Source of the DNA: Isoetes taiwanensis | Lineage: Eukaryota; Streptophyta; Lycopodiopsida; Isoetales; Isoetaceae | Assembly (NCBI GenBank): GCA_021234155.1 | Contig: JAJEKV010000080.1 | Span: forward strand, 3,705,867-3,769,866 | Length of the DNA stretch: 64,000 bases | Direction of reading: 5' to 3' | Shown: piece after piece, positions 1 through 14,000 of the stretch | How the letters are laid out: the number at the start of each line of letters is the position of its first letter | How positions within the stretch are numbered: position 1 is the stretch's first letter | Notes under the pieces: model-generated | Told to the model about the DNA's origin: nothing | The model's input: only the letters and a program-made list of their open reading frames with translations | Databases searched by the model: none | Position numbers and translations under genes: made by a program

Positions 1-3000
1 AACTGAAGTTCGTGGCATCCATAAACTCCCCGAGGTATAACCCGGAATAAACCACCACGCTTTAGGTCAAATCGATGTAACGCCGGCCGTGCACTAGTAA
101 CGAATATAACGCCTTTGATATGGGCAAATGCCGGGCATATCCGAGGGCAACGCAGATGATCTATCCTCACGCTCGGTGGCGTAACATCGGGTAAAGCCTT
201 TGCTCTCGCTTCCGCTGCTCAACGTCCGCTTCAATACGCGAGTATGTGCACCTCGCGCTAATGGAATTTTGCAAGTTCCGCGCCTTTCATGGTAATAAAA
301 GGCGACCGGTAAAATTTCGCATCGGTGGGATTTGACTTGCCGATAAGCGTGCCAGTTTAATGCAGCATCCATCCTGTTTCAAGTAAGGCGCGCATCAGGG
401 CACTTTAAGTGCCTCGATCTTTCTTTATCCTTACATGCACGACTGCTTGCCCTCGCACACCCCGGGGTCATGGAGAACCACCGAGCTTGCTTGTCCTTCC
501 GCCAGACTTCTCGCAAGCAAAATCTCATTGCCATGGCTAAAGGTTGGGTAAACGTAGTATCGGCAGCTTAATTGTTCTCCGAAAGTAAATGATATGGCGC
601 TTCCAATGCGTACCGCTGAAGGGTGGAAAGCCTGCTCTGAGTAGGATTCAAGGGAATCAGTGGACTTCACCAAGGGCTCTCGTGGCTAAGAAGGCCTTCG
701 CGACATGCTCGGTGGCCGCCCCTGCGATTGGCGATATCATTCCGGACTTCACACTTCGCTAAAGCGCGACCGCTCGAATTAAGGTCTGAAATAAGTGCGG
801 ACTAGTGGCCCCAGCATACAACTCTCGCCTCGGCTTTCGGTTCTATGGCATGTAGTGCTTTTCCAACCCCTACGTATTCCTGCAAGAACCTCGAGCGGCG
901 ATCCCCAATGGTGGTAGCGTTGAGTAACCCTAACTCAAGTACTTCTTTGTAGGGTCGGTTTACCCTCTACATCTTGTCCCCGCAAGTGAATGAGGGTGCA
1001 AAAAGTCGGCTATTGTAAACATCGCATCTAGCATCCATGCCGATTCTTGTGATGTGGGTCATTACCTGCACCATTTTGAAATAGATGTTACGGATGGAGC
1101 CAGAGGGATGTGTTGTAGTGAACCATAGAGAGAGATGCTGATGCTAAATATTCTCCTTTTAAATTATCAGCTCAACGATGGTTCGTACCATTCTATGCTA
1201 TGCCAAAAATCTAACTGTACCGAGAACAAAGAACTATATTGAAAATTGCGCGACGCATTAATAAATCCACCGGTTGAGATTAATATCAAGGGAAATTTTG
1301 TCCAATTAAGAGGCGGAACTTGACGTCTCACGGAATAAGTTTTGTGCACCAGCTTAAAAATTCTTCAAAAATTTCTTTGAGTGCAATGTACATGAATTTA
1401 ACGCACGTGATTATGCTCCCACATCTTACACCACATCAATTATATATTACTATATTTCTTTTAATTGCTGCTATTATAGCGCCTTGTTAAATTTTTATTT
1501 CCGCGATCCGCGTAATATTTTGGTGGTAAATTTTTCAGATTGCGGCTCACATCATTTTGATGGAAATGATAAAATAAGATTTTATGGTGTATTAATTTTG
1601 TATGGTCAAAAATATTGATGCATTATTCATAGCGCAAAATCCACAAACGCAAAGAAGAAAAAAAACCTTCGCTAGTAAATCTAACCCCCTCGGTATCCCT
1701 CTAAAATAGTTGTTTAAACAGTTGCCCCACGGATTGACTGCGGGCTACCGTGATGCAAAATTCAGAGACCTCGCCTGTGTGTGTAAAATATAGACTGTGG
1801 TAAAATGTAGAGCCTCATGCTTCTAACCTCGAGCGTTTCTCACCAATGCTTCAATTTCAACCGCGATAATCGAATCCTAGCCTCTCGCTTCATTCTATCC
1901 AGCCTAATACTGCAAGCAAGAAATCGATGGAGATGCGTGACGCCTTTATCTAGATGATGCAAACTACCGGACTGATTCGTGATGTAAACTCGCCGCTTTT
2001 GCTTCGCGAAATTAATGCTCGCAGAATCACAGTACATACATGGTAAACATACATAATTACTTCATGATCTTTGAAGATCTTAAGCATGCAACATTAAACT
2101 TTCTTAAGCGCCTTTTTTCTTCAAACCATCGCGGAAGAACGTTGATTTTGCTTCAGCCACACGTTGTGGAGTGCTTTTGGCCGGGCTTTCTAGATCCAAC
2201 AAATTTTAGACCTCTTTTCAAAGCCTTTGTTCAAAGCTTTAATCTTCGCGAGGGATTGTACACCATTTCTAAAAACCGCAAGAGCCTTGCCTCTAGGCCT
2301 TCCTAAGATGCAATTCGCCACCACGCCCACTCTACCACGCCTTCCAACACCACATGGTTTACCAACTCGGTAATGCGCCTTTTTCCTCGCTTTTATGCAT
2401 GGTCACTTCAACCCATATTGCACCTATTTTTAAGCCATTTAAGCTGTCACAAAAACTAGCTAAAGATAAATTTTTCATACATTACTACTAAAAATCTTAG
2501 TGTCAATTTCATCGTGCTAAATAATTTCCTTCCCCTAAATACTGCAAACTAATTGGGCAAACTATATCATTGTACAAGTTTCCCAACTCAAACGATATAA
2601 ATATTCAAGCATAGAAAATCCAACATTTGAAACTCCTATTATTATATGTCTGAAAAATCCAATAGTTCCAAATCAATTTGTATCCAATGCCAAATCCAAA
2701 AGTTCATTGAATCCAAAAGATCCTCCCAAATCAATAAGTTCCTTGAGTTACAACCTTCCGGGAAAATCCAATTTATAACCTATCTCATAATGATCAGCAG
2801 TAAATAACATGTAAAGCTGATTTGCATCACATTTTCAATGACATAAGTACAACCTATGAACGCTCTGCACTATTCATAACGTGTCATTGGTACTTTCCAA
2901 GTGCTCGACACTCTCCCAAGATTCCACACTACATTATAGAAATCCTCGGCCATAATTTCGCCCCCACCAAGTTAGGAATAAGCTATAACACTAGATTTTG

Positions 3001-5190
3001 CTAATTCCACTTTGTGCTTACCACCACGTAACTGACTAGAATTATCAATCCATAAAAATATGGCCACTGACCGAAAGCATTTGATTATGGAGCTATAAAT
3101 ATAGGTAAGATATTTTCCTATTGCACCATGTCTCATAGCCACAGTTCCCAAGATCATCCCTTCATAGCCATACTCTTTCTCCAACTCACTAAGTGCAACC
3201 CTATAACCATCGCCACTCAAATTTTTAGAAACGCCTCACGCCAAGGTGCAACCCTATAACCACCGCCACGTCAAATTTTGAAACCTCTATCGCGAAATAC
3301 CGAATTGATTTTGACCAGCCTCGCGGTGAAAAAGGGGGGCATAAAATAAGAAATGTGAAGTCAAGTGCACTTAATACGACTTCGTGTAAGATCTGACGTG
3401 CCATCAACATTAATGGGTTGGGTAGAGACTGATCCATGGTATGCATCGACATCTTCAAATCAAGGTTCCTATCATACCTATAAGAATAACTAATAAGATA
3501 TCACACAACAAAAGACAAAACTACAGCTTAAAATTAAAACTTTACTTCAATGAGATAATTTTATTACAAAATTACATCTCATGACCAATGATGTCATGAC
3601 TTTCAACGGCCTTCGATAAGTTGTTTGCTCGGGTGTGCGAAAATACCGTGATCTAAAAAGCAAAAAATTTACATGATACCAGATCGTTTGCATTTTCTAT
3701 AGGCCGCTGAATTGGTCAAGAAATAATGACATCACCTTCAAATTCTCGCTTTGTAGGTACATGGCTTAACATAATGCTTTGTACATCAAGATAACTTCAC
3801 CGCCATGCGATAAGCTCTTGAAGTGCTCTCCACCTAACTTCCTCAGCGTAGGCCGATGGTTCTACTGATTCTCTGCAATTAATGCTTTCACCATCCATAT
3901 CGCTGTTCATGCATACATCAATCTGCCATTCCTGGCCTTCGTATCCCAAACCTCCTACAATGCTAGCACCGATGCACCCTAATGAATGCGCCACTTGATG
4001 ATCCTCAGAGACGCCTAAGGTCTCGCTGCTCTTTTAAAGAAAGTGATTTTGGGGCCTTATTTTCCTCGGGTTGGTCACAATTTCTCTCCTCCTCCCCTTT
4101 GTCTTTCTCAAGTGAAATGAAAGCCATGTTTCTATTACGAACCTTTGTCGTGATCCATGTTTTACCTCGAACTCTCCTCTCCTCCTCTACCATTCTACCA
4201 ATCCCACAAAACAACAACTTAACCTAAAACAAAACAAAAAGATGCAAATGCATGCGCGCATTACATAAAGAATATCATATAACTTTACACTGGCAGATAA
4301 AGTTTCGCTTTTTCTTCTTTGCCCGCAAAGAAACATCCAGCAAATTAGATAACATACTAGTAGTTTTGCAAATTAAATAGACAATAAAAATTACATCAAA
4401 TAAAAATAAACATACCCGTGAATATGAATCGCATCAAGAACTCATATTCAATCCCTCGGGCCTTCAGAGTAGCTTTTCAATTAGCACTAAAACATGATAA
4501 TTGAACTTCCTCCACTCATTGAATGGGTTCTTCCACTTATTTGCGCCCCGAAACATTTGGGTCCACAAAGATAATGCGCCAAACAATTACAACGCCACAA
4601 GGAATCAATTCATCTTCGTGCATCTTCATCCCTCACCATCTCTCCATCACTTCTTCCAAAAGTCGGTAGTCAAGTTCTTCAAGCGTTCAATAGGAACCAT
4701 GCCACAAACAATATCATCAGCACCGCCGCTCGCCGTGCAATAAAAATTGCGACATCTTTGTATCTTCGCCATGCCGACTAGAAGAAATAAACTATAACAT
4801 CTACCTAGAGCATTTTCCTATACCTCGCTTTTGCAAGAATCACTTGCAAGAAATATAAGTTGAAATGTTTAAGACATGCAAAATAATACCAAAAAATAAC
4901 GCCATAATTATGTCTAATTTGAAGTTTCATCTATGCCTAAACAGAAATCTAAGAGATTCCCGACAAGGATGAGAAGTAAAAGAGCTGGTCAAAACAAAGG
5001 TATAGAAGACCGCGATGACCGTGAAAGTAAATTGATTTCGTATAACACTTGGAAAGGTTATATAAGATGGGTGCAACACCAATAATTGTACCAAACGGAG
5101 AGGATGTAACGTTCAAATTTGTTTCAAATGAGGTCATGATAACGCTTATAGAAGATTCCAACAACAAAGCTCCCGATCTATATGGCCTTA
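1..5190. other. Intergenic DNA, no recognisable gene
   Basis: About 5.2 kb with only short open frames (60-96 codons) scattered on both strands, none of which I recognise. The first 1.1 kb is visibly less AT-rich than the rest and has two overlapping-scale minus-strand frames (94-372 and 431-673) with no family signature. From 1.1 kb on the DNA is AT-rich, with many stops in all frames. A minus-strand frame at 2,972-3,220 and one at 3,797-3,994 have ordinary amino-acid composition and could be scraps of old coding sequence, but I cannot assign them. No tRNA, rRNA or terminal repeat was seen. Confidence 0.5.
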
Positions 5191-5194
5191 CAGT

Positions 5195-5665
5195 TGGAAG
5201 GCTTCTAAATGTGCGGATACATTAATAGGAGAAACAGCCTGACATCTTCAACAATGTAGCGTCCAATACTAACGCGATACCGTAGGTATGGAAGTACAAA
5301 TGAATCATACACCAACAAGAGAAAGGTCAATCCGACATCCTCAGAAGCGACGTTCGTCACGCCTATGACTGGCACGCATAATACGTATCGACATAGACAT
5401 CGTTGAGACATCGCCGCATGCGATTTGGTGCTAGACGTCGCATGCCATATCGCACGTTGACAGCACGTGACTCCACGGACTCAAACATGATCCAGATACC
5501 GCATGACGGTAGATCGCCACATGACGCCCGTAGACATCACATGACGATACTTCATACATCGCGATGCGATAAATATTATATACATATATTTTATTATTAG
5601 TTAAAAAATAAATAAAATTAAAATGTAATAATTTTTAGACGCCGCAGATGCGACGCGGATGCAAG
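5195..5665. repeat. Cluster of GACGCC / CGCATG-type short words
   Basis: In otherwise AT-rich DNA this stretch is crowded with CpG-containing words such as GACGTCGCATG, ATCGCC, CATGACG, GACGCC and GCGATGCG, spaced roughly 10-25 bp apart, with a last group (GACGCCGCAGATGCGACGC) near 5,638-5,657. The same kind of words fill the flanks of the candidate CACTA element at 45.3-46.65 kb and a short stretch at 38.87-38.96 kb. By analogy with CACTA subterminal repeats this may be the decayed end of such an element. No CACTA terminus was found next to it, so the assignment is an inference. Confidence 0.3.
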
Positions 5666-5744
5666 AAATAAAAAAGAAAAAGAAAAAATGAAATGAATTG
5701 CTTAGATAATTACAATATGATACAAGAAAAAAGGCATAAGTCAC

Positions 5745-6314
5745 CTGGGTTGCTCCTAGGGGCAAGCCTTTGTTGATGGGGTTTATGGCATATTCCGCAT
5801 ATGCCAAGATATGCCGTGACGCCACGAACGCTAAAACCGCTATCCCGCGGTAAACCGGCAAAGGGTCATTGTTGGGATCCACTTTGGGAAATCGATAACC
5901 TCGTTTTGCTCCGACCACCTTACCGAAGTGCCAAAGCAACATCAGACATCTTCTTCCTCATCTTCTTACATAAATTGGCCGGATCCGCTTTTGTGAGGTG
6001 CCTAAACGAATGCCTAGAAATGGCCAGTTCGGATTTGTAATGCCATAGACAAAAACATGAGGAAGAGCCGCTATGCCTAAATATTAGGAGCCACCTGATT
6101 TGGTGGGAGCATCCTGCCATGGCGACTGCAAGAGGCTAAGCCCTCCAACCATTTTAGCGTGGTCTTTGGGATCCATTACCATTAAGCATTCCAAGAAAGA
6201 TTTGTACCGTAAAGAAGACCCAAAGCACCAAGATGAAAGAATTCTGGTTTGAATAACTCTTTTTTGCATCTCGCTTCTAAAGTATATTTTTGTGTTTTCC
6301 GATACAAACCTCAC
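5745..6314 (-). pseudogene. Exon-like block, 190 codons in one frame with two stops
   Basis: Read on the minus strand, a splice-acceptor-like sequence (ACATTCTAG) ends at 6,315. The frame that starts at 6,314 runs exactly 570 nt (190 codons) to a CCCAG/GTGACT donor-like site at 5,745/5,744. That frame has only two stops, at about 6,084 and about 5,955. The last 60 residues read like real protein: VDPNNDPLPVYRGIAVLAF, then ASRHILAYAEYAINP and NKGLPLGATQ, which look membrane-associated. I do not recognise the family. The acceptor, the donor, the phase-0 length and the shared frame on both sides of the stops together suggest a decayed internal exon, either of a nuclear gene fragment or of a captured host fragment in a transposon. 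A chance open stretch is the alternative. Confidence 0.35.
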
Positions 6315-6319
6315 CTAGA

Positions 6320-9300
6320 ATGTGGAAAATGTAAACCCGCGAAAATCCCCTTGTTACTCTGGTCCGGTAGTGTTCAATAAAGATGGGTTTCTTATCCTCG
6401 ATAGTGTTGTTAAAATCGTATCTCCACACTACAAATTTACAATTCCTGAAATGCGGATGGGGGAGTTGGAGGTATTGAGTGCGTGTGTCGCCATGTCATT
6501 AGGTAATTTTTTCTTCATCATGATTAGGGGAAATTCTGCATCCTTATTTGTATCTTCAACGATTTGGGAAAACGGTAATTCAAGGCTTTTTAACTGGCCC
6601 ACCCTATGAGTATGGTTCTTCCACAAGCATGGAAAAATTACGCATGTGAGTAATGCCTACGATCTAGTACTCTCTATCAGAATACGTATGCTAAGAAAGC
6701 ATGGTGTGGTTGGGAATTTGTGAGTTTTTATGGTACGACATCTTAACGCAAATGTTATGTCTTAATGTCAGATAGAAATATTTGTTTCGAAAGTAAGCGA
6801 TCATATGGTTGGCAATAGCAATGCATACTTTTTCGCTATGATATTCCAATGGGCAAATCATTGTAAATTGCTGGCTGGATATCCTCTATTTGTAATCCCG
6901 CCTTCATTTACCCCATTGCCCTCGGTGCCTGCTTCATCACCCATGCCAAACTCTATCAATAGTTCTTCTATTTTGCTAATCATCGCTTCGAATGCAGCGC
7001 TCTCATTGGCGTGCATCGCGGTAATGAAAGCCCAACTTCACTTCTAAGCATGTCAACCCTTAGCTTCCTGCATCGCTTTATGTTCCTAACTATCGTGTGC
7101 TACCATTGCTTGAAGGCTTATGGAATTCCAAGGCAGCATCTCCAACACCGGTTGCCGTGTCAAAATCTTTTTCCTAAGGTATGGTTAGATTTTCTTTTCA
7201 TCAAACTTTTACAAAGAAAGATATAAAAGCTTCATGGGTAGCCAAGAATGGATAGCATGGCAAAACATTGTCTTCTAATATTGAACTTTTCACCATCGTG
7301 AATGATGATGTGATAGTTGTGTTTCTCGAGCTCACACATTGCAGATTTTAACCTCCTCTTGCATCGACAGGGCTTAGACTCCGTTTATCGCAGATGGCAG
7401 AAAGCAATCTCTACAAAGAAGATTAAAATTTCTCACTCACAAGATGTTTATTGACTTTAGCCGATCCACATAGTTGTTTTCATGAACTCTGCCGAAATGG
7501 GCCAAATTGAGTTGTGGGTTTAACTTATTTGTAATAAAACAGCCCCGCCTCTGTGCCGTTTGTCATTTTAAAAAATGAGATATGCAAGTTTGAGTAATCG
7601 CTAGGAATGTGGTTCTCAACATCATATGATGGGCCAACCTGCGGAACCTTTGTACATGCTAATTCTAGACAAGGTATTTTGCAAGTCTTTGCCTCTTGGC
7701 TAGACATGACCAATCGTTTCTACCAAGGAAAAAGTTAACTTAGCCTCACCTTGCATCCACAAGTAAATACCACTTTGCCTCCGAAAATGATCCCTCAAGT
7801 ATGATTTTCAAATAAACTTTGCATTACGCATAATCACATACTCATCAAATCAATTACAAAGTTTGTTAATGTATTCTTCAACACAAAATTTTACAAAGTC
7901 GCTGGTCTATATTATACGATAGATATGAAGCTCCGGGCTTTATCAACAAGGCTTACCGCTGAAGGTCCATCACATCTACTGCAGTATAAAGAGGCAAGTA
8001 GACGGCCCCAATGTCCCGTAAGGGACTGCAGGCTTTTTTCAGCCTTCAAGGTCTTTATGATCAATCGTTGCAAGATCTCAAAGACTTCTCGATACTATCA
8101 AGGAAACACTTTCAAGTGGGTTTTTCCACTAAGTATGTTCTCATGTCTTCCCGGTTCTCAGGAAACCTATACTTTGTGGGAATGGCCGGTTTTTTTCTTC
8201 TTCTTTCTCTTAGTTGTTGTTGACCTCGCTTTCATCCTCAAATAACAGGCGTTTAGATGGATCATTGAAAGACATCTCATTATTTCCATACCTGGGATGA
8301 AGAAATCTTAGTAAGTGGTTGTGTTTCCTTGCAAGGATACTGCGATGGTCGACAAACTGTTGATATGTGCAGTTGTATGGGATATATCGATCCTCCGTGA
8401 TGGCAAGGAACTTTCAATTATGGCGTATATGTAATGAAAGTTAATTCTAGCATTTAGTGAGCTAAATCGTGGATACGCATTTTCTCACTGAAGAAATAAT
8501 GAAAGCATGAAAATTTTCCCCTTTAGGAAATAATATTATGCGATTGATTACTCTAGCAAATCAATGCGTACCGGATTTCGCATTCAACTCTGGGGAAAAG
8601 ACTTGTACATAGAAAGGTATTCAAACATTGGCTTCGTCTTTTACATTTACAAACAAACAAAAACACACACACCCAAAGGAAAAAGGAAGCATTTCTTATG
8701 GCAACTATAATGCATGGTATCGGTGTAATTCCCAAGTATAAGTGGATACTCAACCGCCGAATAAAACCTTCAATTTGACGAGCGGAGTTCGAATCTAGTT
8801 GGTAAACCAACATCTCAAAAAGAAAACGCTTTTGCCTCGCAATCGAGAGAAGCTATTGAGATTGAGCATAGAATAAAGGCAAGGGTGCTATAAACCTAGC
8901 TTTGTTTTGTCACGAACACGATATTTGTTTCGGTTGCCCATAAGGGGCAACCCTTGCTCAGGGTGGGCTTTTCAGCACCTTAAGTATATGCTGGTGGAAA
9001 CATCTCCTAGGATATGCCACTCAAACTCGTTGTTATCGTGAACTGGCGGCTGCCAGGTCATTACCATTGCAAACCAAATTAATCGGCACTACCACGGTAA
9101 ATCTTTTCCTGATTGCTCATTTGAAACAGGAGCTACTTTCGCCGGAAGTTTCATGTAGTCTTCAAGAATTAGGAGCCATGGATTCTATTACCACTTTCTT
9201 TGGTCATGGAGTTTTTGATCCCATTTACAAGCAGCCCATTGATACGTGCACTTGGAGAAGTATTTGGCCAATTTGCGATGCCCCGTGGTTATGAAGAGGT

Positions 9301-10700
9301 GCAGTACATTTAAGAAAAGATGAGTATTTCACTTTCATTTCCTTCCTGGGATGAACCAAGAGAAAGTGGTATAAAATATAGGGCTATGCTCCATTGTGAC
9401 CTTAATGGCCTGCTTGTAGATAAACTTGAATAAGGAGGAGTCAAGATAGGACAACTTCTAGATGAGGTCTATATAGTCGTCAAAATGCATACCAAGCTGC
9501 TAATACATCTTCTCGTAATGATGCCCAAGCTGTTCACACACTTCTACCTCATGCTAGTAATTTTAAGCTCTTCCTAATTTCATAATCATTCCTAAGAATT
9601 TGCCATACATTCAAAAAGTCTAAAATTATTAGCATATACATATTCTATCACCATTGTTGGACAAGTATACAAACCCGTATGTACTATCGGCAAGCTAAAA
9701 CGCCATTAGCTTTAAAATGGCATGCTATTAGGTTAATAGATGACGGCAATGTCAATGTCTAAGACAAACGAGTTTTAGTAACCAAGCATATGAGTTGAAC
9801 TTATAATTCCAACGCCCATGCAGAGACTAATTGTCTAAATAGCAAAGGCCAAATCTTCTTGGCTAAGAAATGATTAATCTCTACGTGGCATTCACAGTTC
9901 CATTAAAACAAAAAGACTCACATGAGCCAAACAACAAACTATAAAACACTCTCTAGCCACCGAGGCAACCCCTCGTGGCGCAAAGACCTTGTTTTAATTG
10001 AAAATCATGTATTGTATTTTATATTTTCAAATAATCACAAAGACTCGTTAAGGGGAGTATCCACCCTTTTAGTATAGAGTTAATCTCTCATTAAACTCTA
10101 TGGAGTCGCCATCCGAAAGTAAAGTGGGTTTTGAGGACACCTTTCAACCCATGGCATATTGCATATGTTTTATAGAGTGTAATGCCGTGATATATTTAGC
10201 TGTAGCAACAATTATCCCTTTGAAAGGTCTTCGCTCTTTTCACTTTGACTTGTAGCTTTGTCCATCTTTCTTCGCTCTTAAATTTCATTTTATTTATGAT
10301 TCAAATTGAATGCCAAAGTGAATTTATGGTATTTCCTTGTTCAATGTTTTGCCAAGTATTTATTTGTTGGTCGTGTCATCTGAGACATTTTTGTTTCTTT
10401 TGAAATTGACACCCATGTTCACATACCGCCAAACATCAAATCTTTTTCTAACACGAGATAATATTCTCGCGAAGAAGCCGCATTCATCGCATGGACTCGA
10501 TCAAGCCACAAGTTGTGCAACAGAGTAGGTTGAAAAATTTCTAAAAAGAAGGCTATCATCGCCATCCGTAAATATCGAGGTAATTCACTTGCTGTCATAT
10601 GTATGCCTCGTAATTTTTACATGTACTTATAGGTGTAGCTCCACATCACCTTGAATCATGTTGTCTACTCAATTTATAGTTTCAATACCACTCCACACCT
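6320..10700. other. Intergenic DNA, no recognisable gene
   Basis: AT-rich DNA with short unassignable frames on both strands, the largest being 7,925-8,245 plus (106 codons) and 6,322-6,609 plus (95 codons). Neither shows a motif I know. Near 10,074-10,103 there is a small imperfect hairpin (ATAGAGTT ... AAACTCTAT). A short CA-rich run lies near 8,660. Apart from the weak tRNA-like element listed separately I see nothing functional. Confidence 0.5.
8737..8795 (+). repeat. Possible tRNA-derived SINE head (A and B box)
   Basis: TATAAGTGGATA at 8,737-8,748 resembles a Pol III A box. GGAGTTCGAATCT ending at 8,795 matches a tRNA T-arm/B box (consensus GGTTCGANNCC) closely, and the spacing of about 45 bp is in the range for a tRNA-like promoter. 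The sequence does not fold into a full tRNA, so a decayed tRNA-derived SINE is likelier than a tRNA gene. No poly(A) or T-rich tail or target duplication was identified, so this remains weak. Confidence 0.22.
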
Positions 10701-11079
10701 CGGGTCGCCTTCTGCATCGAGCTTGGCGCTCGGGAGAATTGTGAAGTAATGGTTGTATCACCAAGGATATAATGTTTTCAATCGCAAGAGAGGCTGGATC
10801 GGAATGCGATACATACTTGGGAAGACAAATTTATCCACAATTGTCCACATCTCATCAGATTCTATAGAAAGTGATGATACATTATCCGTTTTATCGTACT
10901 TAGCGGAGGGGTATCGACGAAAGAATCTCAAAAGGAATCTTTCCAAGATCCTAAAAGGTGAAAAACCATTGTCTCTGCTCCCAAAACGTTCTTAGCAACA
11001 CAAGAAGTAAACAAAAGAAAAAGTGTGAAAAGGGAACAAAGACTATAATTTCTCGCCACACCGCCTCAATTCTAGCCTA

Positions 11080-14000
11080 ATGAAGATTGTTTCCTGGAAT
11101 TTAAGAGGGTCAGTTAAAAACGAAGAGGAAGAAGAAAGCTATTTCCCTACCTTTTAAGGCCTACAAAGCTTCATGTTGAAATTTTCCAAGCATAAACCTT
11201 AAATGAGAGTTAATCTTAGGTGATTGATATCCCCAAGTATTCACTGGGAGGAAGCTAATTTATCCTGGCAGTACTGTATGACCGTCGGTTGAAAATGATT
11301 CTGATACGATTCCCACTAATAATATAAGTGTCCATTTTTAAGGTCCAGATAATTATTTTTGGTCTTTATCAACATCTATGCTTCAATCCATCCTTCCTAA
11401 AGATAGAGAAGCTCTCTCAAGGTTGGTAATGAACAATTGATTAAGAATCGTTGTTTCAGATTGGATTCGGCAGGTGATTTCTAATAACAATACCCCTTCC
11501 CTCGATCAAAAGCTCGAAACAAGGATTAATATGCCATGGCTAGGTGCCAATTGGAATAATCTTATGGATGAGCACCATTCATTCTTATTCCCTCTTCTAC
11601 CCAAATACCTTTGGTCTAATAAGAAAGGGTGAGTCAAGAGCTCCATCAAGGCCTTTGTGACAGATTTCCACCGAATGCTTCCAGCTCAAATTTCCTCGGA
11701 TAATGCCTTTCCATGTTATATCCGCCGATGAATCACTCCATTTCAGACCATCAACCCTTTGAAAATTAATCATCAAATTCTCTCCCAAGAGCTTCGAAAT
11801 ATCTTCATAAGTTCAACACCGCCTCCCTCAACTCGAGGCCTTTGTTGATCAATTCAAAACATTCCCATTCCAGCATGCCCCAAGTCACATCATAATTCTA
11901 AGGAAAGATTTTTTACTTCCAAGATTAAATCATAAATCTTGACCAAATCTTGGTCTCCAATTCTCCATAAATCTAAAATGGTCAGAAAACATGCTTCTCC
12001 AAAATGAGGGATACTAAATGGTTTCAAAACAATCCTCTTAGTGCTTCTTTGCATATTCAGAAGAAGATATTGAAAGGCAGATCAAAATCATTGAAGAGCT
12101 CAAGCAAAAGGCTGCCAGTTAAGTGCAAGATTAAATATACTACCGAAATGGGATTCAGTTGCTCCAAATTCTTTGCATAGGTGTTTTCAAATCTACGCCT
12201 CGTAAATACTATTATCAAGTGACTCGCCACTGTTGGTTCTATTTTGTCAACCGAGTATATGCTATCTAATTTTTCTCCTCAAGTATTCCAAGCCGCTCAC
12301 CCAGAAATACCGTATGACATATCTGGTGATAACAAAAGCTAGGAATTTTCATGGATCTTACGGTTGATCAAACAATATTCCTCCTTTGAATTTCATCCTA
12401 AAATGGATTCTTTCAGAAACAAAATTTTACCTTGAGAGGAAGTTTTAGCTACCTAAAGAGCTTCAAGCATGGTAAATCACCGGGCCGATGGCTTCCCCGG
12501 AATTTACCCTTTCACTTCCGATATATAATCGCTTGACTTAATGGTTTCTATCAAAGGTTTTGGAACTCAAGCCATCTCAGATCCATCTATTTAGTGGTTT
12601 ATCAATTCTAATTCCAAAGTGGATAAAACTTGGTAATTCTCCATTGGGAGGCTGAATCTCTCTAATCCACGCCTCCTACAAAATCGTGCTAAGATACCGG
12701 CATCAAGGATTAAAGATCATCCGCAAAGGTCATAAGTCCGGAATCAACGCCTTTCTTGCCTAAAGGCCTATCCTGAAAACGTGGCTTCATGAGGGGCTTT
12801 ACTGGAACAAAGTCTCAAATCGTGATCAGATACTTCTTAAACTTGATTTTAAAAAAGGCTTTTGATACTATTAATTGGGATTTCACACTTTACAAGTGCT
12901 CAAACTTGGATTGACCGATCTCGATTAAACTAATTATGGGGGCTAAATCAAAGATCCAACTCCTCGCTATTCTTATCAATGGTTCCCCACTTTCTTCTTC
13001 ACTAAAGGAGTTGGCATGCTGTCCTCTTGCTCCTAACACCTTTTCATCATCACATCAATTACCGGGACTAAAGAAATAAGGTTTCATCGTAATGGTGAAA
13101 TTCATTGGCTTAAAGCCCCATGTTTAATTCTCTAAGTATGCTTCCAATATGTCGATGACACCTTCTACTTTTCTCAAGAATGACCTTTAACAATATCTCT
13201 CTGCAGATTTTGAAATATTGTCAAAGACTTCAAGTGCCTATCCGATCTCAATTAAATTTGGTACAAATGTAGCATCATACTGATATATTCCAAAACCCTC
13301 AACAACGCAGAATTAATGTCATTAGTACTAATCAAGCCACTAAATTGCTTTGGTATGCCTCTATCCTTTTGAATGCAAATCTCTGGTTTGCTGGATCCCC
13401 TATTGTTGACAAAACTGCGCTGCTTCCATATTTATAGGAATAGTATATCTCTGGCCGAGAGTTGTAATTGCCAATGCCGTGGCTTGCTAGCTCACATGTT
13501 TACTTCTCATCTCGCCTGCGCTCCTCGCCTATTTATAAGCAAATTGAAAAGAATCATAGCAGTTCATTTGAATGGAAATAACTGTGTTAAGCACTGATAC
13601 TATTGCAAGGAAAAAGAAAGAGGGTGGACCTCAACTGTAAAATTTTCATAAGCAAGCTCAAGCCTTACTGTAAATTCATCGAAAGTTATCAATGGATTCC
13701 TAAGTGTCGCCTTTATTTTATTAATTATTGGTTTGTGGAGCAACTCATTGGGCATCCATCTCTGTGACTCATGATCTTCCCGATTCAAGATTTTGTAAAC
13801 TCCACATTGCTCCAAACACTTCCCTTTGATGAGAAATTTTATTAAAGCTTGGAAACACATTCTCCTATGCCCAAGTCAATTCACCACCTTGCAATGCCTT
13901 GTTTTTGGTCTCCTCCTATTTTAAAGATCACCCTAATCATGTTCTTGCTCTCAAGCAACTCTCGCATTTATAAAAGGTGGACTCTCCTCACTATCACTAT

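Noticed and set aside
1-1100. Coding region at the left edge
   Set aside because: Two short minus-strand frames were inspected and show no motif, conserved start or neighbouring exon-like signals.
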